Shown piece by piece: positions 15,703 through 24,662 of a stretch of 64,000 nt of DNA. A program made the translations under genes and the position numbers. Every line of letters starts with the position of its first letter. Position 1 is the first letter of the stretch. The notes under the pieces are model-generated. The model was given only the letters and a program-made list of their open reading frames with translations, was not told the origin of the DNA and made no database searches. The DNA comes from Roseovarius sp. SCSIO 43702. GTDB taxonomy: Bacteria > Pseudomonadota > Alphaproteobacteria > Rhodobacterales > Rhodobacteraceae. Where the stretch lies: positions 2,316,501-2,380,500 of the forward strand of contig NZ_CP080623.1 in the NCBI RefSeq assembly GCF_019599045.1, in the 5' to 3' direction.

Positions 15703-16559
15703 TCCCGCTCTCCCGTCTCGCGCAGCAGCGCGCGCCGGACCTCGGCGAGTTCCTCGATCGCGCGCAGCACGAATGGCGTTCCGCACACCCAGTCGCCATC
15801 GGTCATGGCCGCCGCCCCGGTATCCTCGCGCATCCGCTGCACTACCGGGTGATTGAGGATGTCCTCGGACCGCGAGGCGCCGGGATACTTCCGCGAGGTG
15901 ATGACGATATCGGGCTGCAGCGTCGCCAGCACCTCGAGCGGCATCCGCGCGCCCGAGGCATAGCCCGCCCGCACGGCCGCATTCTCGAACCCCGCGGCCT
16001 CGAGAACGTCCCCGGCCAGCGTCTGCCCTCCCAGCGTGTAGCCGTTGGCGTAGTAGAGCACGGCCTCGGGCCTCGGTCCCTCGGTCGCGCGCAGGAGAGC
16101 GAGCCGCGCCTCGAAATCGGCGATCAGCGTTTCCGCCGCGTCCTCGCGCCCCAGTGCCGCGCCCATCTGCCGGATGCGTTCCGGCACCTCGTCGAGGGCC
16201 TGCGCGGTCTTGAATATCTCGACCCTGACGCCGAGGCGGCGCAGCATGTCGACCGTGGCGGCATTCGTATATTGCCCCGCCAGCACGAGATCGGGCCGCA
16301 TGAGATAGATTTCCTCGGCCAGCCCGTGATTGACGCGGTAGGCCCGCGCCTCCTCGACCATGGGCGAGACGAGCGGGTCATGCGCGATATCCGACACCGA
16401 CAGAAGCTGTCCCTCGCCCGCCAGCATCATCGCAAGCTGATCGGTGCAGAGGTTCATCGACACGACACGCTCCGGCGGCGCATCGGATTGCGCCGCCTGC
16501 GCCGCGCCGATCGCGAGGATCAGCGCGGCGACCTGGGTTATGATGTCAGAAGGACGCAC
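15699..16559 (-). CDS. btuF: cobalamin/corrinoid periplasmic binding protein, BtuF-like
   Basis: About 286 residues. A signal peptide (DIITQVAALILAIGAAQA) is followed by a helical-backbone binding protein fold: RVVSMNLCTDQL, RPDLVLAGQYTN, LGVRVEIF and LQPDIVITSRKYPG. Start proposed at GTG 16559, which overlaps the receptor stop by 14 bases and gives a normal signal peptide. An ATG at 16601 is possible but would put a Pro-rich stretch before it. The protein would pass corrinoids from BtuB to the BtuC/D-like transporter. Confidence 0.82.
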   Translation of the reverse strand: MRPSDIITQVAALILAIGAAQAAQSDAPPERVVSMNLCTDQLAMMLAGEGQLLSVSDIAHDPLVSPMVEEARAYRVNHGLAEEIYLMRPDLVLAGQYTNAATVDMLRRLGVRVEIFKTAQALDEVPERIRQMGAALGREDAAETLIADFEARLALLRATEGPRPEAVLYYANGYTLGGQTLAGDVLEAAGFENAAVRAGYASGARMPLEVLATLQPDIVITSRKYPGASRSEDILNHPVVQRMREDTGAAAMTDGDWVCGTPFVLRAIEELAEVRRALLRETGERE

Positions 16560-18402
16560 GCAGCCCCACGAAGGCGGTGCGGCCGGGTTGATTGAACCCA
16601 CCCGCCGTCTCGTAATCCTCGTTAAAGAGGTTCTCGACGCGCAAATAGGCCTGGGCGCGGTCCGTGACCTCGTATGTCATGCCCACGCCCACCAGCGTGT
16701 AGTCGCCAACCTTGTGGCCCGCCGGTGCAAAGGGCGACGGCTCCACGTCCGCGACCCGGCGGAGGTCGATTTCGGCGCTGAACCGCGTGGTGAAATCGTT
16801 CCGCAGCCCGAGGACCAGATCGTGCTTGGGCGTCCGCGTCAGGCGCGCGCCGTTCGTTTCGGCATCGGTATAGGTGTAGTTGCCGTAGACCGTCGCGGTG
16901 TCCGTCAGCCCGTATTCCCCGGCCAGTTCAATCCCCTTGGCCGTCGTGGTGCCGGGGATCTGGTTGTAGCAGCCCGGAAACGGGTTGCCGCACGCGGTCG
17001 AGGCGCCGTCGAAATCTATCAGGTCGTCGATCTCGGTATAGAACAGCGTCGCTTCCACGAACCCCAGGTCGCCGAAGGTCTTTTCGACGCCCAGTTCGAA
17101 GCTGCGGCTTTCCTCCGGGCGCAGCGTGGCCACGCCGTATTGCCCGAAGCGCTCGTAGAGCGAGGGAGCGCGATAGCCGGTGCCGATGAGCGCGCGAATC
17201 GCGAGGTCATCGGCCGGGCGCCAGATCGCCGCGATACGGCCCGTCGTCTTGCCGCCGAAGGACGAATTGTCGTCGTGACGCAGCGCCGCCGAGATGTCGA
17301 AATCCGGCGTCACCTGGTGCAGAAGCTCGACATTGACGGCGGTGTTGTCCTCCGATCCCCGCGCCGCGGGGCTGGCGAAGGGCGACGTTCCGGGGGCCGT
17401 GGCATAGCTCTCCTCGGTGTATTCCACGCCACCGTTCAGCGTGGTCCGCGCCCCGAGCTCCGCGCTCAGGAGATACGCCAGCGTCTTGCGCTCGCCGTCA
17501 AAGGCAATGGTGAACGGGCTTTGCGGATCGTCCCGGTCGATCTCGTAATGCGCGTAGCTGAGCGTGTGGGTCACCGGTCCCGTTTCGAACTCCGCGAAGA
17601 CGCGCGCTCCGATCTCCTCGCTCGAGATCAGGCCGGCGCTGTCGGTGCGCGACAGGTCGTATTCGGTATCGCCGTTGCGATAGAAGGCCGTCGCGCCCAG
17701 CTTGAGACTGTCCGAAACCGCGTAATCACCGTAAAGCACGACCATGTCCTGATCGAACCCGTCCTTCTCGGTGTCGCTCGACCGGTTGGAAATCCCGTCG
17801 GATTCGGTATGCGCATAGGTGAAGGCCAGTTGCCCGCGTTCGGTCTTGTGGCCAAGGTTGAGCGCGCCCTGGTAGGTTTCGTTGCTGCCCGCCTCGGTCA
17901 GGACCTCGCCCGAGAAGCCCAGTTTCTCGGGGCGATAGCTCGTCACGTCGATGAGCCCCGCGATGGCTTCCGAGCCGTAGAGCGCCGATTGCGACCCCTT
18001 CAGCACCTCGATCCGGTCCACGCTGAGGGGCGTGAGGCCGCCGAAGTTGAACTGGTTCTGCGTGCCCGAGGGGTCTGCCACGTCGATCCCGTTGTAACGC
18101 ACGCTGACATAGCGCGCCGGAAGCCCGCGCACCTGCACCGTCGAAAGCGCGCCGAGCCCACCGTTCGACGTGGCGCTCACCCCCGGCAGCCGCGTGAGCC
18201 GCTGGATGACCGTGGTGTCGCGGCGGCTCAGGTTCTCGTCCTCGATCACCTCGACCGAGGCGCCGCTGCGCCCGGCCTCCACCGGGGTCAGGCTTCCCGA
18301 CACGATGATCGTGTCGAGATCGAAAGCCTCCTGCGCCGTTGCCGCCTGAACGAGGGTGAGTGCCGATGTGCCCATGAGGGCCGCGATGGTGAAACGCGTC
18401 AT
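16546..18402 (-). CDS. btuB: TonB-dependent outer-membrane cobalamin receptor, BtuB-like
   Basis: 618 residues. A signal peptide (MTRFTIAALMGTSALTLVQA) is followed by a TonB box region (FDLDTIIVSGS), a plug domain (about 45-160: TTVIQRLTRLPGV, VQVRGLPARYVSVRYNGIDV, EVLKGSQSALYGSEAIAG) and a beta-barrel ending in Phe (VGLRASF), as required for outer-membrane insertion. Start at ATG 18402 after GGAAAGGAAGACGGG. It is the first gene behind the cobalamin riboswitch, which identifies the substrate class. Family members are small for this kind, about 600 residues, as here. Confidence 0.93.
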   Translation of the reverse strand: MTRFTIAALMGTSALTLVQAATAQEAFDLDTIIVSGSLTPVEAGRSGASVEVIEDENLSRRDTTVIQRLTRLPGVSATSNGGLGALSTVQVRGLPARYVSVRYNGIDVADPSGTQNQFNFGGLTPLSVDRIEVLKGSQSALYGSEAIAGLIDVTSYRPEKLGFSGEVLTEAGSNETYQGALNLGHKTERGQLAFTYAHTESDGISNRSSDTEKDGFDQDMVVLYGDYAVSDSLKLGATAFYRNGDTEYDLSRTDSAGLISSEEIGARVFAEFETGPVTHTLSYAHYEIDRDDPQSPFTIAFDGERKTLAYLLSAELGARTTLNGGVEYTEESYATAPGTSPFASPAARGSEDNTAVNVELLHQVTPDFDISAALRHDDNSSFGGKTTGRIAAIWRPADDLAIRALIGTGYRAPSLYERFGQYGVATLRPEESRSFELGVEKTFGDLGFVEATLFYTEIDDLIDFDGASTACGNPFPGCYNQIPGTTTAKGIELAGEYGLTDTATVYGNYTYTDAETNGARLTRTPKHDLVLGLRNDFTTRFSAEIDLRRVADVEPSPFAPAGHKVGDYTLVGVGMTYEVTDRAQAYLRVENLFNEDYETAGGFNQPGRTAFVGLRASF

Positions 18403-18544
18403 GTCCCGTCTTCCTTTCCCGCCGCCGTTCTTCGGGCGACCGAGCCGTGTGAATGTCTGCGGAAAGGATGAATGGCCCCCGCAGACGGTGCGAATGCCAC
18501 CACTACGGAAAGGTCCGTTGCCCATGACGCGCCCCGCGCCCGGA

Positions 18545-18730
18545 CAGGGTGATCACCTCGGCAGGTCTCCTGACTTGCGGGTCGACGCTTGGCCGGGTCT
18601 TCCCACCGCGCCCTATCGCGCGGCAGTGACATGGTCCGGCTTCGCTCACCGCCTACAGTTGCGGGGGCAGTCGCGGAATTGGCCACCGGATCGGCGCCGC
18701 ACCGCGTTCCCTATTACCCGGACATATGCG
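18545..18730 (-). promoter_or_regulatory. cobalamin riboswitch
   Basis: Read on the minus strand, the conserved blocks appear in order: TAATAGGGAACGCGGTG, then GACTGCCCCCGCAACTGTAGG, then the segment with CACTG, and finally the B12 box AGTCAGGAGACCTGCC at 18575-18560. These are the hallmark elements of the adenosylcobalamin aptamer. It lies about 145 bases before the BtuB-like receptor start and should shut the whole nine-gene operon when cobalamin is plentiful. Edges are approximate. Confidence 0.95.
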
Positions 18731-18794
18731 CCCGGACCGAAGCACCCCGGCTTTAGCGCGAGTCGGATCGCGTGGGAAGGGGGAAAGTCGATGG

Positions 18795-18838
18795 GTTGCG
18801 CGGCGATCTCGGAAAGATGCCGCGCAACACCGGGCGGA
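18795..18838 (-). terminator. terminator-like hairpin of the aminotransferase gene
   Basis: A perfect 10-base stem GTTGCGCGGC / GCCGCGCAAC begins directly at the stop codon of the class III aminotransferase (minus strand). It is followed by CCATCGACTTTCCCCC. The stem is strong but the T run is short. It would insulate the aminotransferase from the cobalamin operon leader that starts just downstream on the same strand. Confidence 0.5.
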
Positions 18839-20212
18839 TCAGCCCAGAACGGCCTCGACCGCGCGCACCGTTGCGGCGACCACGCGGTCCGCCTCGTCCT
18901 TCGTCAGGCAGAAGGGCGGCGCGAAGCCCAGGATGTCCCCCTGTGGCATGGCCCGCGCGATCACCTGGTCCTGCTCGAGCAGCTTCGCGGCGATCTGCGG
19001 CCCGATCTTCTGCGCGGGATCGAAGAACACGCGGTCGCCCTTGTCCTTCACGAACTCGACGGCGGCCAGCATCCCCTCCCCGCGAACGTCTCCCACATGG
19101 GCATGATCGCCAAGCGCGCGCTGCATCTCGGTGTTGAGATAGGTGCCCACCTCGCCCGCGTTCGCGACGAGATTCAATTCGTCGATGAGCCTGAGGTTCG
19201 CCACGCCCGCCGCCGCCCCGATGGGATGCGCCGAATAGGTCCAGCCGTGGCCGATGGGCCCGTTATCGTCCGTGCCCTGTTCCAGCACCTTCCAGACCTT
19301 GTCGCCCACGATCGACCCCGAAAGCGGCGCATAGGCCGAGGTGAGACCCTTGGCGATGGTGATGATGTCGGGCGCGATGCCGTAGTGATCCGACCCCATC
19401 ATCGTGCCCAGTCGTCCGAAACCGGTGACGACCTCGTCGACGATGAGCAGGATATCGTGTTTCTTGAGGACCGACTGGATCGCGGCCCAGTAACCCTCGG
19501 GCGGCGGCACGATACCCCCGGTGCCCAGCACCGGCTCGCCGATGAAGGCGCCGATGGTGTCGGCACCTTCGCGCTCGATCAGCGCCTCGAGTTCGTTCAC
19601 GCAATGCGCCACGAACTCCTCCTCGGTCTGGTCGAGATCGTCACGGCGGAAGTAATAGGGCGCCTCGGTGTGGATCACCTGTTCGACCGGCAGGTCGAAT
19701 TTCTTGTGGAAAAGCTCCAGTCCCGTCAGCGACCCGGTCACGAGTCCCGATCCGTGATAGCCGCGCCAGCGCGAGATGATCTTCTTCTTCTCCGGCCGGC
19801 CGAGGATGTTGTTGTAATACCAGACCAGCTTGACATTCGTCTCGTTCGCGTCCGAGCCGCCAAGGCCGAAATAGACCTTCGACATGCCCTTGGGCGCGCG
19901 GTCGAGGATCATTTTCGCAAGCGTGATCGACGCCTCCGTGCCATGTCCCACATAGGAGTGGTAATAGGCCAGCTCGCGCGCCTGCGCCGCGATGGCATCG
20001 GCGATCTCCTCGCGGCCATAGCCCACGTTGACGCAATAGAGACCGGCAAAGGCGTCAAGGAATTTCGTGCCGTCGCGATCCTCGATATGCGACCCGCTCG
20101 CGGTGCGGATCACCCTCGCGGGGCTTTCGCCACGGGCGTGCTGGGCCAGGTGTGTCGAGGGGTGAAAGAACGCCTCGCGGTCCCATTGTTCCAGTTGATC
20201 GTTCCTGAGCAT
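18839..20212 (-). CDS. class III (omega) aminotransferase
   Basis: 457 residues, PLP-dependent fold type I. Seen: LDAFAGLYCVNVGYG near the N-terminus, FGLGGSDANETNVKL, RWRGYHG, DEVVTGFGRLG and the Schiff-base Lys in TIAKGLTSAYAPLS. The family transaminates omega-amino compounds such as putrescine, beta-alanine or taurine with pyruvate or another keto acceptor; the donor here cannot be read. Start at ATG 20212 after GGGAGGGACGTGGC. It is divergent from an FAD amine oxidoreductase, which fits a shared amine-degrading role. Confidence 0.88.
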   Translation of the reverse strand: MLRNDQLEQWDREAFFHPSTHLAQHARGESPARVIRTASGSHIEDRDGTKFLDAFAGLYCVNVGYGREEIADAIAAQARELAYYHSYVGHGTEASITLAKMILDRAPKGMSKVYFGLGGSDANETNVKLVWYYNNILGRPEKKKIISRWRGYHGSGLVTGSLTGLELFHKKFDLPVEQVIHTEAPYYFRRDDLDQTEEEFVAHCVNELEALIEREGADTIGAFIGEPVLGTGGIVPPPEGYWAAIQSVLKKHDILLIVDEVVTGFGRLGTMMGSDHYGIAPDIITIAKGLTSAYAPLSGSIVGDKVWKVLEQGTDDNGPIGHGWTYSAHPIGAAAGVANLRLIDELNLVANAGEVGTYLNTEMQRALGDHAHVGDVRGEGMLAAVEFVKDKGDRVFFDPAQKIGPQIAAKLLEQDQVIARAMPQGDILGFAPPFCLTKDEADRVVAATVRAVEAVLG

Positions 20213-20295
20213 GCCACGTCCCTCCCTGTGACCGAGAATACCGCGTCAGCCGTAGCGGATTGCACGCGCCCCTTCCACCCCCCTTGCGGCCTCTC

Positions 20296-20316
20296 GCGCG
20301 GTGTTGCCAACCGCGC
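20296..20316. promoter_or_regulatory. inverted repeat between divergent amine-catabolism genes
   Basis: GCGCGGT and ACCGCGC arms with a 7-base spacer lie in the 150-base gap between the aminotransferase and the DadA-like gene. Perfect symmetry in a divergent promoter region suggests an operator, but GC-rich palindromes are common in this genome, so the support is weak. Confidence 0.28.
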
Positions 20317-20362
20317 GCGGCGCTTCTAGCGTGCGCCGAACCACCCACCTTGCGAGGCCCCC

Positions 20363-21688
20363 ATGAACGCCGAGACCCCTCCCCGATCCATCTGGCTGCC
20401 GGACTGGTCGGGCGCGCCCTACTGGCACGAGGACGCGCCACCCGAAGAGGCGACGACCGCCTCGCCTCCCGCATCCGTCGACGTGCTCATCGTCGGGTCG
20501 GGCTATACCGGGCTCAACGCCGCGATCGAAACGGCGGGCGGCGGGCGCGACACGCTGGTGCTCGACAAGGACGCGCCGGGGTTCGGATGCAGCACCCGCA
20601 ACGGCGGCCAGATCGGTCACAGCATCAAGCCCGATCTCGAGACGCTCACCCGCCGCCACGGCGCCGCCCGCGCCGACGCGATCATGGGCGAAAGCCGCAC
20701 CGCGCTCGACTGGATCGAGGAGCGGATCGACACGCTCGGCATCGATTGCGACTTCAGCCGCGTTGGCCGATTCCACGCCGCCCACTCCGCCGACAGCTAC
20801 GAGGCTCTCGCTCGCGGCGCCGAACGCCTCACCAAGGCCCGCGGTGCCGAGGTCGAAGTCGTCCCGCGCGCCGAGCAGCGCCGCGAACTGGGCACCGACG
20901 CCTATCACGGCGGCGTGGTCTATCCGCGCGACGCGGGCCTCCACCCCGCGAAATACCATCTCGGCCTTCTTGCCGCCGCGCGCGCCGCAGGCGCCCGGGT
21001 GATCGGCCATTGCGCCGTCACGGGCCTTGAACGCACCGAAGGCGGCTACTCGGTCGCCACCGAACAAGGCACCGTCACGGCACGCGAGGTCATCGTCGCG
21101 ACGAACGGCTATACCGGCCCGGTGACGCCCTGGCTGCGGCGGCGGGTCATTCCGATCGGCTCCTACATCATCGCGACCGAGGAGCTGCCGGCGGAACTCA
21201 TGGACCGCCTTTTCCCCACCGACCGCGTGATCAGCGACACGCGCAAGGTCGTCTACTACTACCGCCCCTCGCCCGACCGCCGGCGCGTCCTGTTCGGCGG
21301 ACGCGTCTCGGCATCCGAGACCGACCCCGCCATCAGCGGCCCACGCCTGCACGAGGACATGTGCGCGCTCTTCCCCGAACTGCGCGATACGCGCATCTCG
21401 CACTCGTGGCTGGGGCATGTTGCCTATACGTTCGACGAGCTGATGCATGTGGGTCAACGTGACGGCGTTCACTACGCGATGGGCTATTGCGGGACCGGCG
21501 TGTCGATGGCCTCCTACCTCGGGATGCGCATGGGCCAGAAAGTGCTGGGCGCGCCCGAAGGCCGCACCGCCTTCGACGACCTGCCTTTCCCCACGCGGCC
21601 CTTCTATACCGGCAACCCGTGGTTTCTTCCGCCCATGGTGGCGTGGTATCGCTGGCGCGACCGGATGCAACAGAACCGCAAGGCGTAA
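20363..21688 (+). CDS. FAD-dependent amine/amino-acid oxidoreductase (DAO family, PuuB/DadA-like)
   Basis: 441 residues. FAD-binding motif VLIVGSGYTGLNAAIE at about 38-53, then GFGCSTRNGGQIG, the cofactor-proximal segment of gamma-glutamylputrescine oxidase-type proteins. WSGAPYWHEDAPP precedes the Rossmann domain, as in the PuuB group. The end of the protein holds GYCGTGVSMASYLG, the second FAD-contacting region. Reaction expected: oxidation of a primary or secondary amine to an aldehyde or imine. Stop codon overlaps an ATG (TAATG) near the next gene start, so both are co-translated. Confidence 0.85.
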   Translation: MNAETPPRSIWLPDWSGAPYWHEDAPPEEATTASPPASVDVLIVGSGYTGLNAAIETAGGGRDTLVLDKDAPGFGCSTRNGGQIGHSIKPDLETLTRRHGAARADAIMGESRTALDWIEERIDTLGIDCDFSRVGRFHAAHSADSYEALARGAERLTKARGAEVEVVPRAEQRRELGTDAYHGGVVYPRDAGLHPAKYHLGLLAAARAAGARVIGHCAVTGLERTEGGYSVATEQGTVTAREVIVATNGYTGPVTPWLRRRVIPIGSYIIATEELPAELMDRLFPTDRVISDTRKVVYYYRPSPDRRRVLFGGRVSASETDPAISGPRLHEDMCALFPELRDTRISHSWLGHVAYTFDELMHVGQRDGVHYAMGYCGTGVSMASYLGMRMGQKVLGAPEGRTAFDDLPFPTRPFYTGNPWFLPPMVAWYRWRDRMQQNRKA

Positions 21689-21699
21689 TGGAGAGCCGC

Positions 21700-22800
21700 A
21701 TGAAACTCACCAGGATCGAGACGTTCACCAACGAGTTCGTGGGCTTCGTGCGCGTCACGACCGAGGATGGCGCGCGCGGTTGGGGGCAGGTTTCGACCTA
21801 TCACTCCGACATCACCTGCCAGGTCCTCCACCGGCAGGTGGCGCCCTGGGTGCTGGGCCAGGACACCGATGATCTCGACAACCTTCTGGATATCGTGACC
21901 GAACGCGAGCACAAGTTCCCGGGCTCCTATCTACGACGCGCCATGGGCGGGCTCGACACCGCCGTCTGGGACATGCGCGGCAAGCAGGCGGGCAAGCCGG
22001 TGGTCGAGCTGCTGGGTGGCACGCCCGGTCCGCTGCGCGCCTATGCCTCCTCGATGAAGCGCGACATCACCCCCGAGCAGGAGGTCGCGCGCATGCAGCG
22101 GCTGCGCGACGCGCATGGCTTCGACGCCTTCAAGGTGCGCGCGGGCGCCGAGGTCGGCCGCGACCGCGACGAATGGCCCGGCCGCACCGAGGAGATCATC
22201 CCCGCCATGCGCAAGGGCATGGGCGACGACGCCGCGCTCCTCATCGACGCCAACAGCTGCTATTCGCCCCCGCGTGCCATCGAGGTCGGCCGGATGCTCG
22301 AGGACAACGGCTTCTCGCATTTCGAGGAACCCTGCCCCTACTGGGAACTCGAGCAGACCAAGGAAGTGACCGATGCGCTCTCGATCGACGTGACGGGCGG
22401 CGAGCAGGATTGCGACCTGCCCACATGGCGGCGGATGATCGACATGCGCGCGGTGGACATCGTGCAGCCCGACATCCTCTACCTGGGCGGCATCTGCCGC
22501 ACCCTGCGCGTGGCCCGCATGGCCGAGGCGGCGGGTCTCCCGGTAACGCCCCACTGTGCCAACCTGTCTCTGGTGACGCTCTTCACCATGCATCTCCTGC
22601 GGGCGCTGCCGAATGCGGGGAAATACCTGGAGTTCTCCATCGAGGGCGCCGATTACTACCCGTGGCAACAGGGCCTTTTCACCCACGATCCCTACGTCAT
22701 CGAGGACGGGCAGGCCCGCGTTTCGGACGCACCGGGCTGGGGAATCGAGGTCGCGCCCGACTGGCTCTCGCGGGCGCATTACCAGGCAAGCGCACTCTGA
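21700..22800 (+). CDS. enolase superfamily protein (mandelate racemase / muconate lactonizing type)
   Basis: 366 residues. N-terminal capping domain (MKLTRIETFTNEFVGFVRV) and a modified TIM barrel with metal ligands visible as Asp in LLIDANSCY, Glu in FEEPCPYWE and Glu in VTGGEQDCD. Candidate catalytic groups are Lys in FDAFKVRAG and His in VTPHCANLS. Superfamily members abstract a proton next to a carboxylate, for racemisation, dehydration or cycloisomerisation. Start at ATG 21700 after GGAGAG; an ATG at 21688 that overlaps the previous stop is an alternative. Its position after an amine oxidase suggests an epimerase or dehydratase step in the same catabolic route. Confidence 0.82.
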   Translation: MKLTRIETFTNEFVGFVRVTTEDGARGWGQVSTYHSDITCQVLHRQVAPWVLGQDTDDLDNLLDIVTEREHKFPGSYLRRAMGGLDTAVWDMRGKQAGKPVVELLGGTPGPLRAYASSMKRDITPEQEVARMQRLRDAHGFDAFKVRAGAEVGRDRDEWPGRTEEIIPAMRKGMGDDAALLIDANSCYSPPRAIEVGRMLEDNGFSHFEEPCPYWELEQTKEVTDALSIDVTGGEQDCDLPTWRRMIDMRAVDIVQPDILYLGGICRTLRVARMAEAAGLPVTPHCANLSLVTLFTMHLLRALPNAGKYLEFSIEGADYYPWQQGLFTHDPYVIEDGQARVSDAPGWGIEVAPDWLSRAHYQASAL

Positions 22801-22807
22801 CCGGACC

Positions 22808-24082
22808 CTAGATGCTTTTCCAGACCTGGTTGGCCACGAACGCCGCGCGGTAGAGCGGCGTCATCACGGGCGCGAGCCTGTCGCGCTCGGGCTCGGTGAC
22901 GGGAAGCGGCAGGCTCTCCTCGTCGGCGCCGGTCAGCAGTTCCGCCATCGCCTGCCCGAAGACGGTCCCCGTGGTGATGCCGCGTCCGTTATATCCGATC
23001 GGCGCATAAAGCCCTTCGTCCAGCCGCAGGATGCGCGGCAGGTGATCGGGCGTCATCGCGATCTGGCCGTGCCACGCGGTCTCGAACGCCACCTCGCCCA
23101 GGTCGGGGAAGAGCCGTGCCAGCTTGCGCTTCGCCCATCGGCGCGAGAGCCCGGCCCGCGACGATCCGACGACCTCGCCCATCGAGCCGATGATCATCCG
23201 TCCTTCGGCATCGCGGCGCAGCGAGAACATGATCGTGCCCGTATCCCAAAGCCCCTGCCCGGCCGGCAGGATATCGGCAGCGCGTGCGCCCAGCGGCTCG
23301 GTCGCGACCTGAAGGAACGGGATCCGCGTCAGGCATTGCGACAGGCCGGGCCAAAGCTCATCGGTATAGGCGTTCGTCCCCAGCACGACATGGCGCGCAC
23401 GAACCGTGCCGCCTTCCGTCGTCACGTGCCACAGCCCCGCCTCGCGGTGCAGACCCGTGGCGCGCAGGCCGGTGGCGATCCGCGCGCCCGCCCCCCGCGC
23501 GGCCCGCGCGAGGCCGCGGGCATAGCCCATGGGCTGAACCGTGCCCGCCCGATGATCCAGAAGCCCCCCGTGAAACGTCCGCGATCCGGTGAGCCGCGCC
23601 ACCTCGTCGCGGTCCAGAAGATCGACCGGCGCCCCGAGGCGCTGCCATTCGGCATGGCGTCCCTCGAGGTCGCGCAACCCGCGCGGCGCATGGGCCGCGT
23701 GGATCGTGCCGTTCCGGGTCGGGCTGCACCGGATCTGGTGGCGCTCGATCAGCGAGAACACGTAATCGGGCGCCGCGCTGAACCGCTCCACGAAACGCGG
23801 CCCGTAGGTATCGCCCAGGATCGCGCGCACCTTGGCGGGCGGCAACCAAGCGGCGGCATTGACGAGCCCCACGTTCCGGCCGGACCCGCCATGGCCCACC
23901 TCCTCGGCCTCGATGACCTGAACCTCCAGCCCTGCCTCGGCGGCGTGAAGGGCGGTCGAAAGGCCCGTGTATCCCCCGCCCACGACCGCGAGATCCACGA
24001 CCCCATCGCGGATCTCCTCGGGCGCGATCTCGTTTTCCTGCGCGGTCTCCTGCCAAAGCGAAATCGGCATGTCCGGGGCCAT
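22808..24082 (-). CDS. FAD-dependent amine/amino-acid oxidoreductase (DAO family)
   Basis: 424 residues. FAD motif LAVVGGGYTGLSTALHAAE near residues 30-48, GHGGSGRNVGLVNAAAWL, and a late YNGRGITTGTVFGQAMAELL segment that contacts FAD. It is a paralogue, not a duplicate, of the oxidoreductase at 20363-21688. It faces the enolase-family gene convergently with only 7 bases between stops. Start at ATG 24082 after CAGGAGGCGAGCG. Expected role is oxidation of a D-amino acid or N-substituted glycine, with substrate unknown. Confidence 0.85.
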   Translation of the reverse strand: MAPDMPISLWQETAQENEIAPEEIRDGVVDLAVVGGGYTGLSTALHAAEAGLEVQVIEAEEVGHGGSGRNVGLVNAAAWLPPAKVRAILGDTYGPRFVERFSAAPDYVFSLIERHQIRCSPTRNGTIHAAHAPRGLRDLEGRHAEWQRLGAPVDLLDRDEVARLTGSRTFHGGLLDHRAGTVQPMGYARGLARAARGAGARIATGLRATGLHREAGLWHVTTEGGTVRARHVVLGTNAYTDELWPGLSQCLTRIPFLQVATEPLGARAADILPAGQGLWDTGTIMFSLRRDAEGRMIIGSMGEVVGSSRAGLSRRWAKRKLARLFPDLGEVAFETAWHGQIAMTPDHLPRILRLDEGLYAPIGYNGRGITTGTVFGQAMAELLTGADEESLPLPVTEPERDRLAPVMTPLYRAAFVANQVWKSI

Positions 24083-24215
24083 CGCTCGCCTCCTGCTGCG
24101 GTGGTGTCCTGTGGGCACGAAAGGCATTCAAACCTCTCGCGAAACGCATTAGTGATGGAGCAGATGCGCCGGGCTGTCCATGGTCCATCGCGCCGCAGAC
24201 CCACGGAAGGACACC

Positions 24216-24617
24216 ATGCCGGATCTGAAGATGACCGCCGCCGAGATGGTCGCCGACGCCCGCACCCGGATCGAGGAAATCGACACCGACACGCTTCTCG
24301 CCCGGCTCGGTGATCCCGACCTCGTCATCGTCGATATCCGCGACGTTCGCGAAAGGGCGCGGACGGGCTTCATCCCCGGCAGCGTCCACGCGCCGCGCGG
24401 GATGCTGGAATTCTGGGTCGACCCCGACAGCCCCTACCACCGTGAGGTCTTCGCACAGGAAGGCAAACGCTACGTCCTCCACTGCGCCTCCGGCTGGCGC
24501 TCGGCGCTGGCGGCCGATACGCTGCGCATGATGGGCTTCGAGGTGTCGCACCTGCGCGACGGGTTCACCGACTGGGTCGCCCGGGGCGGGCCGGTCGAGA
24601 TGCCGAAGGACGGCTGA
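24216..24617 (+). CDS. single-domain rhodanese-like protein
   Basis: 133 residues. A rhodanese fold at about 25-125 with VIVDIRDVRERARTGFIPGSVHAPRG and the active-site loop VLHCASGWRSA, whose Cys would carry the persulfide. Such proteins move sulfane sulfur or act on thiosulfate, or serve as sensors. Start at ATG 24216 after GGAAGGACACC. It is divergent from the amine oxidoreductase and upstream of DUF805 genes, and no sulfur pathway genes are nearby. Confidence 0.88.
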   Translation: MPDLKMTAAEMVADARTRIEEIDTDTLLARLGDPDLVIVDIRDVRERARTGFIPGSVHAPRGMLEFWVDPDSPYHREVFAQEGKRYVLHCASGWRSALAADTLRMMGFEVSHLRDGFTDWVARGGPVEMPKDG

Positions 24618-24662
24618 CAGGGGCGCCGCCTTCGCGGAACCGCAACGATGAAAGATCGGACG

